64,000 nt of DNA from Hamadaea sp. (lineage in GTDB: Bacteria > Actinomycetota > Actinomycetes > Mycobacteriales > Micromonosporaceae), in NCBI RefSeq assembly GCF_013362815.1, contig NZ_JABFVK010000015.1, positions 248,001-312,000 of the forward strand. The letters are read 5' to 3'. A model generated the notes under the pieces. It was not told the origin of the DNA. It did no database searches and saw nothing but the letters and a program-made list of their open reading frames with translations. A program made the position numbers and the translations under genes. Below, in pieces: positions 10,301 to 20,456 of the stretch (position 1 is the stretch's first letter; every line of letters begins with the position of its first letter).

Positions 10301-12190
10301 CGATTCTGCGTTGTAGCCGTTGAAGCCCTGGTCAAGGATGCTGTGGAATCGTCCTGCTGCGTCTGCCTCTCGAATGCCGAGCACTTCGAGGTCGTCCTGC
10401 ATCGTGGCGTCAGCGGAAATTTCGGGGTCGATGTAGACGAGATCGTCGGCCAAACCGTCATCCGATGTCCTACGGAAGACCTGCCCCGACACCGGAGCTA
10501 CTAATCGACCGCGCTCAGTGAGGACGATTTTGGCAGCGCGTGCTTCCTGGATCTGCCTGCGCAAGGGTGCCTCCGCAGAGGCAAGATCATGCTCGAGCAA
10601 GTGCGCCAATAGCCGCAAGGCAGCCTTCGAGGACGCCGCCTTGCCATCGTGGACGAGAGCCTCCAGCCATGTACGAACCGTTTCCGGCTCGCGGCGCGGT
10701 GCGGCCTCGAGGATGTGGTTGAGCTTACCGCGCCGAATGGTGGTGGCATCGACCGAATGGTGGACCCAGTCAACGGGGGCGCTGGAACTATCACGCCACA
10801 ACCGGAGGGCTTCGCGGCTTAGTCGATCGGGGTGAACTCGGATCTCGGCCGGCTTCCGAAGTTGGCCGTCCTGGTCCGGCACTGAGGGATGGACTGCGGC
10901 TGCTTGCCAGATCTCATTGGTGAGGTAGCCGCACGCCCAGTTCGGCGATTCCTTGCTCCGGCCCGGGAGTAACGGCAGATACGCTGCTGGATCTTCGGGG
11001 ATGACCAACCGTGGAAGTGAGTCCACCACAAGTCTCGCGGCTACTTGAATCAGCTCACCGTTGAGATGGCTGCTGTCGAGCAGGTTCTGACGATCCTCGT
11101 TGGTCTTCCACGAGGCGTTCAGAGCACCGCTGAGCGTGGTTGGATACTTCGTCGGGAAGAACGCCCAGAATGCGCCGCGATCGTTGGGGATCTGACCCAG
11201 CCGTCCGTGCTCGTTCTCGACCATCGTGTACTCGGGCACTGCCCACGACACGTCGATCACACTTCGGTCGTGAAGCTCCCCTGCGTTTTCGCGGGAGTCA
11301 TCGCTAACTTGATGCGCGACTGTGAATACGCGGTACCGCTCCGAGCGTGCCTTCGCCCCACTTCGGATCTCGTGGATTGTGTGGAAGATCCCTTCGTGCT
11401 CGGTCGTGATCTCGCGACGAATCTTCGGCATATCCCGACGATCTTCAATGAGGATGGTTCCTACATGATTGGAGAAGAGCGGGAACTGGAGAGGAAACTC
11501 CTGGCTTCGCTCGGGAGCCACGCGTGAGTCGTGCTGGATGTCGCGGCCGAGGCGTTCAGCAGCGTTCGGCAGCAAGGGGAGTCGGACGACTGTCGTGGCC
11601 CACGCGAGCAACTCGGCCAAGACGGGATCCTCAGCTTCCGCCTGCGCGGTGTTGAGTGGACGCGCAAGCCGTAGGACCGGTGTGTCGCCGAGCTTCTCAA
11701 CCAGGGATTGGCCACGTGACCGATAGCCAGCATTCACCGCTCGGAGAATTTCTGCCGCAGACCATGCGGCGTCAAAGCCGAAGGACCCGGTGCGGCTGAA
11801 GAACTCCGGCGCCTGCGTGACCGACAGGACAGACTTGATGCCCACGCCGAATCGCCCGATCTGGCCACCGCGCTTACGCGAGACGCCCATGCGCAGGATC
11901 GTCTCGGCGCCTTGGGCCGTCATGGGAGCGCCAGTGTTCGCGCAGTACAGGTAGCTTCCGGTGAGCACGACATGTATGCGACCTCCCCGATGCTCGGGAG
12001 ACCGCATCTCATCGGCGGCGTTCTGCACCAGCTCGAACAGTTGCCGGTCACCGTAGCCGCCTTGATGGATACGACGTTCGCCGTTGGCGTCCTCTTCTAC
12101 TCGATCGGGGTCGGCACCGTACGTGCTCAGGGCACGCCGGGACAGGTCAGCGACCCTCGCAAGCACATCGCCTTCCGGGGGTGGGTTCAC
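7370..12190 (-). CDS. HSP90-type (GHKL) ATPase fused to SF2 helicase, 1606 residues
   Basis: First gene of the leftward operon. Residues 1-300 look like a sacsin/HSP90-type ATP-binding domain: N-box QLFELVQNAADEM (50-62), NTGAPM (85-90) in place of DxGxG, and the lid GRFGVGIKS (112-120). The C-terminal 400 residues are an SF2 helicase: PTAAGKT (about 1234), VDEAH (about 1339), GLTATPYRND (about 1370), SQGFDAP and QQMIGRGLRG (about 1557). The 900 residues between show no family I recognise and may bind targets. GTG 12190 is preceded by AGGAGC with nine bases of spacing. GHKL ATPases joined to helicases and methyltransferases are known in restriction-like systems related to MutL/MORC ATPases. 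I infer a sensor or DNA-remodelling role in defence. Confidence 0.85.
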   Translation of the reverse strand: MNPPPEGDVLARVADLSRRALSTYGADPDRVEEDANGERRIHQGGYGDRQLFELVQNAADEMRSPEHRGGRIHVVLTGSYLYCANTGAPMTAQGAETILRMGVSRKRGGQIGRFGVGIKSVLSVTQAPEFFSRTGSFGFDAAWSAAEILRAVNAGYRSRGQSLVEKLGDTPVLRLARPLNTAQAEAEDPVLAELLAWATTVVRLPLLPNAAERLGRDIQHDSRVAPERSQEFPLQFPLFSNHVGTILIEDRRDMPKIRREITTEHEGIFHTIHEIRSGAKARSERYRVFTVAHQVSDDSRENAGELHDRSVIDVSWAVPEYTMVENEHGRLGQIPNDRGAFWAFFPTKYPTTLSGALNASWKTNEDRQNLLDSSHLNGELIQVAARLVVDSLPRLVIPEDPAAYLPLLPGRSKESPNWACGYLTNEIWQAAAVHPSVPDQDGQLRKPAEIRVHPDRLSREALRLWRDSSSAPVDWVHHSVDATTIRRGKLNHILEAAPRREPETVRTWLEALVHDGKAASSKAALRLLAHLLEHDLASAEAPLRRQIQEARAAKIVLTERGRLVAPVSGQVFRRTSDDGLADDLVYIDPEISADATMQDDLEVLGIREADAAGRFHSILDQGFNGYNAESWARFWELLRTAGGREQLPAIRDRVTSIPMTLRVKTVDGLFRTLRDCLLPGRVTPHDGSRDAGCTVDVTYHADDLALLRSLGMSDAPTLGFRPEGEAWFEEYHKAMHEAYCLELGPTEKRIQLQTVKLIGQPVAGPMHVYEKLSAEGKAAFLAAVPSDGVIASWSRQIGEKVSTRTAVPSPFKWIISRIGTVRTSQGIVPIDEAVGPQLMEHRSILKVAEIDSEVARKLDMPTRLEDVPEESWTSLLASTRMSTDDAVVGRNYAMLIRLALDLLNEEPTVRCRVGDRWEMRPDRDVAVALTSGEYAELVREGHPALLVDSPQDIEEAEYMIREWGMRRVVDVIEKRVRSVAIGPPAALTDEFPALRQRLGSRVADLCFQPCSELEEIIRTPQGTRTRPLDSYRQQDILLVPDEISPDELLVTADRFFGWGLGPAGCRAVIDAGRRQQEELAARERKEAIRQADDIPAKLALLIDETSLRMGLPSGLVDSEAGETGLQPDHRRLAQLAYGAHGDGVLRAHAKDIANRALIGTPAHFDGGSAALRFVAELGLPEEFAGLRIPTPPMREHIEGPIDFPALHDYQEEIAARLTRLLAQQTPQRAMLSLPTAAGKTRIAAEGVIRWVRESGTPSGPILWIAQTHELCEQAVQSWKFVWNKVGPDDRLVIDRLWHTNSATPVDGRPHLVVATDAKLDRCLGTEEYAWLREPSLVLVDEAHSAITPEYTRILEYLGLTHRTTERHLVGLTATPYRNDADETRRLVQRFGDRRLDQGIFPKDPTAHLQDLGVLARVEHRELIGADFLLNQDELAMVDVFSGFLPKTAEQRLGEDESRNRLLVEEIAALPSEWPILVFAASVQHAKFLAAKLNDRGIRSMAIDSATSIPERRQSIDAFRANRIRVITNYGVLSQGFDAPATRAVVIARPVFSAVNYQQMIGRGLRGTRNGGKPQCLILDVRDNIANFRDGLAFKDLEKLWMEGARD

Positions 12191-12350
12191 GTCGATCTTG
12201 CTCCTAATGAAGGGCTCCGCATGCGCGGAGTAGGGGCTTTAGGGCATCGGCATCGCAAAGGCACAGCGGGCGAGGTCGATGGGTTTAGCCTCGCGGGCCG
12301 TGTGGATCGGCATGGGTGAGCCCATGGATGTACGAGGGCAGGGCGGGTTG

Positions 12351-12373
12351 GAACGAAGCTAGCTGCTTCGTTC
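12351..12373. promoter_or_regulatory. 9-bp inverted repeat, possible operator
   Basis: Perfect arms GAACGAAGC and GCTTCGTTC flank a 5-base spacer. It lies about 160 bp before the leftward operon start and about 235 bp before the rightward one. The symmetry suits a dimeric HTH protein, but it could also be an RNA hairpin in the leftward leader. No T-tract follows it. Confidence 0.4.
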
Positions 12374-12515
12374 AAGCACGGGAAGTCGCACGATCGATGT
12401 CGCCTCATGAGCTGATTGCGCGGTTAGGCTTCGCGTGAATTCTGCTGTCGCCGGAGTCGATCGGTCGGGAGCTGGAGTCCGACCAGGGGGCGCCGACGCG
12501 TTCGGACGCAAATGT

Positions 12516-12543
12516 AATTTGACTTGCACTGCGTTGTCAAATT
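12516..12543. promoter_or_regulatory. AT-rich 8-bp inverted repeat overlapping promoter, likely operator
   Basis: Arms AATTTGAC and GTCAAATT are perfect with a 12-base spacer. The element ends six bases before the extended -10 of the rightward operon, so a bound protein would cover the -35 region. The first gene of that operon has an N-terminal XRE-type HTH, suggesting autorepression; that is inference. Confidence 0.5.
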
Positions 12544-12548
12544 TTGTT

Positions 12549-12557
12549 TGCTATGAT
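12549..12557 (+). promoter_or_regulatory. Extended -10 promoter for the rightward island operon
   Basis: TGCTATGAT fits the extended -10 pattern TGnTAnnaT. No good -35 lies 17 bases upstream: TTGTCA at 12534 is 12 bases away and TTGACT at 12519 is 27. Transcription would begin near 12564 and leave a leader of about 45 bases before GTG 12609. Confidence 0.45.
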
Positions 12558-12608
12558 CAGCTCAGCCCTGACGGAAGGGCTGGTCGGTGACGCGAAAGCG
12601 AGCAGCTT

Positions 12609-14705
12609 GTGGATGATCAGCAGTCCAGCGACTTCGGAACCTGGCTGGGCCGGCAGCTACGTCGGACCGGGATCAATCAGACGGACCTCGCGGCGCAGCT
12701 CGGTCTCACGAGAGCGGCGGTCTCGGCCTGGATCACGGGTCGAGCCGAGCCCCGAGAGGAGGTAAAGCGCCGAATCGCTGCAATTCTCGGTACTGATACG
12801 GCGTCGGTCTACAACCTGGCCGATGTCATCGCCGAGCGCCCACGCAGGTGGCACCACCGTCCGGCGCACGCCGACGGCGGCCGAGAGTATGGAAATGTTG
12901 CGGCCTTCGCGTTCGACGCGGATCTGGCGGTATTGGCGCGCGAGGCTACGCAAAACTCGTTGGACGAGCGCTACGAGCTGGCGAAGCCGATTCGTGTTCG
13001 ATACACGTTGCACGAAGTCACCGGTGAGCACCTGGAAGCGTTTCAGGCCGCAGTCCGTTGGCACGAGCTGTCGGACCATTTCGAACACGCGGCCTCGGCC
13101 CGCCAGAAGGTCTCGCGGAGCCTTCGCGCGGCGCTCGATGACCTCGCCAGGGACCGCAGGCTGCTGCTGCTGCGTATCGACGACTTCAATGCGTACGGAC
13201 TGACTGGCCCTGAGTATGACGACGGGCGCTACTCCGCGGTTGTCCGTCGGCAGTTGGACAGCCACAAGAGCGACTCCTTTCGCGCTGGCGGCTCCTACGG
13301 CCTTGGCAAGGCGACATTGTGGGCGTCGAGTCGATTCGGGCTCGTCCTGATCAATTCGACCCTGGCGGTTCCCCATGAGGGCCATATCGAGCGGCGGGTC
13401 ATCGGCCGGCTGGAGCTTCCGTGGAGGAAGGTCAACGGCGAGGCCTTCGCCGGACCAGCCTGGTTCGGCGAGCTGGACACCGAGCCACATCACAAGGACA
13501 TTGCCCGCTCGTGGTGGGCCGAAGAACAAACGGTTCGCGACCTGTATCTCGACCGGGCAACTGCCGAACCTGGCACCTCGTTCCTCATCGTCGGCGCCCA
13601 TGACGCGTCTGGCGATGCCAACAGTCTTCCCGAGATGCACGAGAAACTTGTGAATTCGTTGGCCGACGGATTTTGGGCGGCCATGGTTGGTGGCCATGCC
13701 GCAGAACCCTTGATGGAGGCCAGCGTCGTCACACTGCGTAATGGTCAGATCGTCATCCCCGAGCAGCGTGTCGACCCGCGAGAGCGTCATCCCGCCCTGA
13801 CCCGTGCGCTGCAGGCCTATTTGAACAACGAGACGGTAAGGGAGCTGACATCGGGGGAGCAGGTCGCGAGTATCGATGTGCCGTTGACTGTTCCGCCGCT
13901 TCGAGGCGGCACTCGCGGCGGCTCCAAGGGCGCCGAGCACGAGGCCGTCCTGTTACTCACGCCAGCCGCGGACTCCGACATTCGACTCAACCGCGTGGTG
14001 TGTATGCGTGGCAACAGGATGACGGTCATGGAGCGGCGCCCGCGTGAGCTTCCTTTGGGCGCCGCGCCGTTCAAGGCAGTGTTGCTGGCGGGTCATGCAA
14101 CCGGTCGCACTGGCGAAGACGTCGCTCTCGCTGAACAGTTCCTCCGTGCTTCGGAACCGCCCGAGCACGATCGTTGGGGTCGAACCGAGGAGCTGTCGTC
14201 CCTCTACGAGCGTGGCGCACTCAGCAGGCTTGAGGAGTTCCGGACAGAAATCGACAAGGCCGTTCGTTCGCTCGTCGGGCGTCGCGAGAGCAAGCGCGGT
14301 GACGGTCCGGCCGTTTTGCGAGAACTGCTTCGGTTGGATGCTCACGGGCAAGTGGGGTCTCGGCCGCCTCAAGGGGTGGCTACGGTCCGGAATGTCAGTG
14401 CCACCGTCGAGGCTGATGGAGCCTGGCAGGTCCGAGTCGACCTCAGACTTCCGGAGACGGATGATCCATGGCTCCTGACTCCGGTTGCGAAATTCGACGT
14501 TCGTTCGGGCGGACGCCCAGTCGTCTCGTGGAAACTCCTCACGCCTGCCGAGAACTGCCGCATCGAAGGAGGCAGCGTGCTCATCGATGCCGGTATTCGT
14601 TCCGCGACCTTCACCGGTGTGACCGACCCGAGTACGCACCCGGTCAAGGGCGCCTACTCCCGTCTCGTGATCGATGTGCAGAAGGCTCGCGGAGGTGCCG
14701 AATGA
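12609..14705 (+). CDS. XRE-type HTH fused to GHKL ATPase
   Basis: The 698-residue protein starts with an XRE/Cro-type HTH (about 8-62; INQTDLAAQLGLTRAAVSAW). A GHKL ATPase core follows: N-box EATQNSLDE (112-120), RIDDFNAYGLTG (189-200) as the D-x-G-x-G region, and GGSYGLGKATLW (227-238) as the glycine-rich lid. The C-terminal 400 residues are unassigned. GHKL ATPases of the MutL/MORC type occur in several restriction-related and phage-defence operons. Here the HTH could make it both the repressor of its own promoter, which contains an inverted repeat, and an ATP-driven DNA clamp. GTG 12609 is used; the ribosome site is weak. Its stop overlaps the next start (ATGA). Confidence 0.8.
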   Translation: MDDQQSSDFGTWLGRQLRRTGINQTDLAAQLGLTRAAVSAWITGRAEPREEVKRRIAAILGTDTASVYNLADVIAERPRRWHHRPAHADGGREYGNVAAFAFDADLAVLAREATQNSLDERYELAKPIRVRYTLHEVTGEHLEAFQAAVRWHELSDHFEHAASARQKVSRSLRAALDDLARDRRLLLLRIDDFNAYGLTGPEYDDGRYSAVVRRQLDSHKSDSFRAGGSYGLGKATLWASSRFGLVLINSTLAVPHEGHIERRVIGRLELPWRKVNGEAFAGPAWFGELDTEPHHKDIARSWWAEEQTVRDLYLDRATAEPGTSFLIVGAHDASGDANSLPEMHEKLVNSLADGFWAAMVGGHAAEPLMEASVVTLRNGQIVIPEQRVDPRERHPALTRALQAYLNNETVRELTSGEQVASIDVPLTVPPLRGGTRGGSKGAEHEAVLLLTPAADSDIRLNRVVCMRGNRMTVMERRPRELPLGAAPFKAVLLAGHATGRTGEDVALAEQFLRASEPPEHDRWGRTEELSSLYERGALSRLEEFRTEIDKAVRSLVGRRESKRGDGPAVLRELLRLDAHGQVGSRPPQGVATVRNVSATVEADGAWQVRVDLRLPETDDPWLLTPVAKFDVRSGGRPVVSWKLLTPAENCRIEGGSVLIDAGIRSATFTGVTDPSTHPVKGAYSRLVIDVQKARGGAE

Positions 14706-15676
14706 AGCCGGTGTTCCCATACCAGACTCTCTTCGGCGACATTGACCTTGAGGTCGCCTCGGTTTCAGTCGACAATGCCAGCCTGCCATACGCACAGATC
14801 TCCAACCCCGAACGTACGGTGGCGTTGCACCGCAGCGGCCGGGAGAAGTGGGAACTAGCACGACTCCGCTTGAAAGCCACCTTGCCGGAAGCCGAGCTGG
14901 TCGCTGGTCCATGGTCAAACGTGGTGGTGATGGCAGTCATCTCCGAGAAAGCCACCAACTCTCGGATTACCGCCAAGCTCACACCAACCAGCGATGGTTC
15001 CTGGCGGGGCGAGATCGATCTCATCCGTGATCGCCACCTCAACAGGGCAGTTCTCGGTCTAACCGTAGTCGGCACGATCAACGGTGTTTCGGGCCGGATC
15101 ATTGGCACGACAGATCGAGACTGGTACATCGACATCGCGGCGTCCACTCCGACCCGGCAGCGCGAGCTAGAGATCGTCGAGGTTGACTTCCGTGAGGGAC
15201 CACTCGAGTGGCTGCGGACGTACAAGGAATCACCTTGGATCGTCGAGACGGTGGGACAGACCCCGACGGTCTATCTCAACACCACCGCAGTTGAGGGCTT
15301 GGTCGAAGCTTTGCACGGTACAGGTGGGACCGCAGCCGAGAAGATGTATCGAGAGTTGGCCTCGAGCCAGATTGCCCAGGATGCATGGACAGCGATGTTC
15401 CATGCCGCCGTCAGCGACCTCGACGTCGATGGTGACGGCACGCCGATCATGCCGTCGGGTTGGCGTGAATCGGTTCTGCGGACGATGCTGCCCGATGTGC
15501 TGCCCAACCGCCAGCTCACGGATGCTCTCTACGAGATCAATAATCGACGAACGGAGGGATACGGCTGGTCCGAACTCCAGACGAGCGTCCAGTATGCGGC
15601 GGGCAGGCGCAGCCAGATTGCGAAGAGGCTGACCAACGCTGTTCGCTCGATCTCCGGTGAAGGAGCCCGCAGATGA
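14702..15676 (+). CDS. Unassigned island protein, beta-rich N-terminus
   Basis: I do not recognise this 324-residue protein. The N-terminal half alternates short hydrophobic and charged stretches typical of beta structure. The C-terminal half is helical with a DLDVDGDGTPIMPSGW segment near residues 240-255, acidic enough to bind a metal, though this is speculative. ATG 14702 overlaps the upstream stop (ATGA) and its own stop overlaps the next ATG, so it is made together with the HTH-GHKL ATPase and the following protein. The fixed arrangement suggests a subunit of one complex. It has no signal peptide or membrane segment. Confidence 0.75.
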   Translation: MKPVFPYQTLFGDIDLEVASVSVDNASLPYAQISNPERTVALHRSGREKWELARLRLKATLPEAELVAGPWSNVVVMAVISEKATNSRITAKLTPTSDGSWRGEIDLIRDRHLNRAVLGLTVVGTINGVSGRIIGTTDRDWYIDIAASTPTRQRELEIVEVDFREGPLEWLRTYKESPWIVETVGQTPTVYLNTTAVEGLVEALHGTGGTAAEKMYRELASSQIAQDAWTAMFHAAVSDLDVDGDGTPIMPSGWRESVLRTMLPDVLPNRQLTDALYEINNRRTEGYGWSELQTSVQYAAGRRSQIAKRLTNAVRSISGEGARR

Positions 15677-16554
15677 GCCGTGCCGCAATTTCAGACACTC
15701 CAGCTGTACTGGGGACGCTGCCGGAGGCCGCAGTCATCAAGTACTTGAGCCGGGCAATCCAGAGCGGACAGGAGACACCTCCGCAGGTGATTCTGCGCAA
15801 AGCGTCCGCACAGCTTCCCGCACAGGAGCAGAGGTGGCGAACCGCTGCTGTGCGTGAACTCCTTGACGAGGCGATGCATCGCTTCGACACAGTACGAACT
15901 AGCGCGGATCGCTGGCTCGCTCCACGCCTGCATGCCACGCTCCGGATGACTCGGGCTGAGGCTGCCGACAATGGCAAGTGGAACTATCTCGCAATGCTTG
16001 TCGCCCCGGACTACGTCGTCTGGCGGCATAAAGGACCCGAGGTTGCGACCCCGGCTAGGTTTGCTGGCCCCCATTACACGCAAGCCTTTGCGCGGCTCTG
16101 GTGGGCAGCCGAGCTGTTCCGGAACGGGGCAGACTACAGCCCGGTCGAAACGGCGTGCAGGGTACAGGACGTCCTTAACACGACGATGCGTTTGGACGTT
16201 ATCGACCACCGTCCAACCGCCCTGGCGATCGTTGCCGTCCTGGAGCGATTGATCGCGGACGGCTCCCCGCGCCTAGGGGATCAGATGAACGCTCTGTCTT
16301 CGGCGGTGAATGCCGCTGGAAGCACCTTGGTTTACGACACGATGGCTGCAGATGAGCCTCCAGACTCGGATGCGCTCCACCACTGGATCGCGGAATCAGC
16401 AGGAATGGCACCCGTCCCGTGGGACCGCCTCCCGCAGGGTCCCGACGATGGGGCTGTGAATAAGCGTTCCGTCGAAGCCCTCGTCCCTCTCTTCGAGAGT
16501 CTCTTGGCTGACGCTCCGGTGCGGCAGCGATTAGCCATTGATTCAGACGTATAA
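15673..16554 (+). CDS. Unassigned island protein, possibly DUF6339-like
   Basis: A 293-residue, mostly helical soluble protein. The segment WNYLAMLVAPDYVVWRH near residues 100-116, followed by RLWWAAELFRNG, reminds me of DUF6339 proteins found in actinobacterial defence-type operons; this is recall, not a search. ATG 15673 overlaps the previous stop (ATGA). The stop is followed by a 48-bp AT-rich gap before the methyltransferase gene, so the four rightward genes probably form one operon. No catalytic motif was identified. Confidence 0.7.
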   Translation: MSRAAISDTPAVLGTLPEAAVIKYLSRAIQSGQETPPQVILRKASAQLPAQEQRWRTAAVRELLDEAMHRFDTVRTSADRWLAPRLHATLRMTRAEAADNGKWNYLAMLVAPDYVVWRHKGPEVATPARFAGPHYTQAFARLWWAAELFRNGADYSPVETACRVQDVLNTTMRLDVIDHRPTALAIVAVLERLIADGSPRLGDQMNALSSAVNAAGSTLVYDTMAADEPPDSDALHHWIAESAGMAPVPWDRLPQGPDDGAVNKRSVEALVPLFESLLADAPVRQRLAIDSDV

Positions 16555-16602
16555 CCCATCATTTGCACAAATTTTCTGCCAACCTAAGAAACGGTGGACT
16601 CC

Positions 16603-17583
16603 ATGACCACGCGGTTGCGATCCCTCGAGATCTGCGCAGGCGCTGGCGGGCTCGCGCTCGGGCTCGAACAAGCCGGATTCGACCCGGTACTCCTCATCGA
16701 CAATCGTAAGCAAGCATGTCAGACGCTTCGCACGAACCGTCCGGCATGGGACGTGCGAGAAATTGACCTGCTCGAGTTCGACCCCAGCGGCGACTCTCAT
16801 GTGTACGACGTGGACCTGCTGTCTGCTGGCCTCGAGCGTGTGCAGGCAACAGCGACCGTTAACCGGACCCGCGGCAGCGATAAGGAACTCGAACTCCTCA
16901 AGGCAACGATCATGCTGATGCACGGCGTACAGCCGCGGGCGCTGCTGATCGAGAACGTACCGGACCTCGCGACCAAGGATGTCTACCGCCCGATCAGGGA
17001 GTTCATCGCAGAAGAGTTGGAACACCTTGGTTACCAGCATCGCTGGTTCGTCCTCAACGCCGCGGACTACGGAGTACCTCAGGATCGCAAGCAGGGAATC
17101 CTTGTCGCCTTCAAAGGCGGTGGGATTGATGCGTTCGTCGAGCCGCCAAAGATCCTCGACCCACCGATCACCGTTGGTATGGCATTGGGCGATTCCATGG
17201 CTGCGCGAGGCTGGCGTCAGGCCGCGGAATGGGCCGCACAAGCAGACAAGATCGCCCCGACCGTGGTCGGAGGGTCGTGGGACCGCGGCGGAGCGGACCT
17301 CGGACCAACCGGTTCGAAGAATGCATGGGAGCGAATGGGTGTCAACGGCGGAACCGTGGGTGATGATGTTCCGGACGCCGACTACGAATGGGACCCCAGC
17401 AAAGGCCGCGCACGAATGGTCACCCTGACTGTCGAGCAGGCCGCTTGCCTTCAGGGTTTCCCGGCCGATTGGCAAATCACAGGGAAAAAGACGGCGCGCT
17501 ACCGCCAGATCGGGAACGCCACGCCGCCGCCGGTTGGGCGGGCACTCGGACTTGCTATCGGTGACGTGCTCAAGAATCACTAG
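16603..17583 (+). CDS. C5-cytosine DNA methyltransferase homologue lacking the catalytic Pro-Cys
   Basis: Clear C5-MTase fold: motif I LEICAGAGGLALGLEQAGF near the N-terminus, motif VI LIENVPDL, motif VIII VPQDRKQG, then LTVEQAACLQGFP and motif X RQIGNATPPPVGRAL. Motif IV is abnormal. Where active enzymes have GGxPC, this protein reads DLLSAGLERVQ (about 71-81), so the nucleophilic Cys and preceding Pro are Glu and Arg; no other Cys lies nearby, and direct translation of the bases confirms the frame. Motif VIII also ends in Gln rather than Arg. It may be a non-catalytic DNA reader, or use unconventional chemistry. ATG 16603 follows GGTGGA by four bases; GTG 16594 is an alternative. At 326 residues it is a normal small-MTase size. 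Confidence 0.85.
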   Translation: MTTRLRSLEICAGAGGLALGLEQAGFDPVLLIDNRKQACQTLRTNRPAWDVREIDLLEFDPSGDSHVYDVDLLSAGLERVQATATVNRTRGSDKELELLKATIMLMHGVQPRALLIENVPDLATKDVYRPIREFIAEELEHLGYQHRWFVLNAADYGVPQDRKQGILVAFKGGGIDAFVEPPKILDPPITVGMALGDSMAARGWRQAAEWAAQADKIAPTVVGGSWDRGGADLGPTGSKNAWERMGVNGGTVGDDVPDADYEWDPSKGRARMVTLTVEQAACLQGFPADWQITGKKTARYRQIGNATPPPVGRALGLAIGDVLKNH

Positions 17584-17825
17584 ATCGAGATCATCTGACA
17601 AGCCCTATCGATGCTGCATAGACCGAACGCTCAGCCCAAGTCATACGTCAAGCGCACCGGATCAAGGCTAATCCGGTTCATCCGGCGGCTGCGCAGCCCG
17701 CTGCCTTCGGACATTTTCCACATGGCCAAGGTCACGACTGGCTGACGCTGCCGCGCGGCGTGACACGCCGATGTCCGCCCCGTGCGCTACCGTCTTGGCC
17801 GGAAGCAGATGGGAGGCGGTCTGGC
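17584..17825. other. Island boundary spacer, no gene seen
   Basis: 242 bp between the methyltransferase stop and the FtsK-type gene. Base composition changes here from the island's moderate GC to the high GC of the remaining window. A 7-bp stem ACCGGAT/ATCCGGT (17656-17677) with an 8-base loop might be a weak terminator. I found no tRNA 3' end, integrase gene or direct repeat that would mark an attachment site. Confidence 0.5.

Positions 17826-20452
<2,627 letters not shown>

Positions 20453-20456
<4 letters not shown>

Larger units (their letters stand above)
12191..12608. promoter_or_regulatory. Divergent control region between the two island operons
   Basis: This 418-bp gap separates the GTG starts of the leftward and rightward operons. 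I see no gene in it. It contains an AGGAGC ribosome site for the leftward operon (12200-12205), a short CTCCGC/GCGGAG hairpin (12215-12230), a 9-bp inverted repeat (12351-12373), an AT-rich 8-bp inverted repeat (12516-12543) and an extended -10 element (12549-12557). The AT-rich patch stands out in this genome. The XRE-type HTH protein encoded immediately downstream is the natural candidate regulator. Confidence 0.7.

Noticed and set aside
12513-12557. Classical -35/-10 promoter using TTGACT (12519) with TATGAT (12552)
   Set aside because: Spacing is 27 bases, far from 17; the extended -10 reading fits better.
17584-17825. tRNA or attachment site at the island's right border
   Set aside because: No acceptor stem or T-loop sequence and no integrase or direct repeat was found; only a weak 7-bp hairpin.
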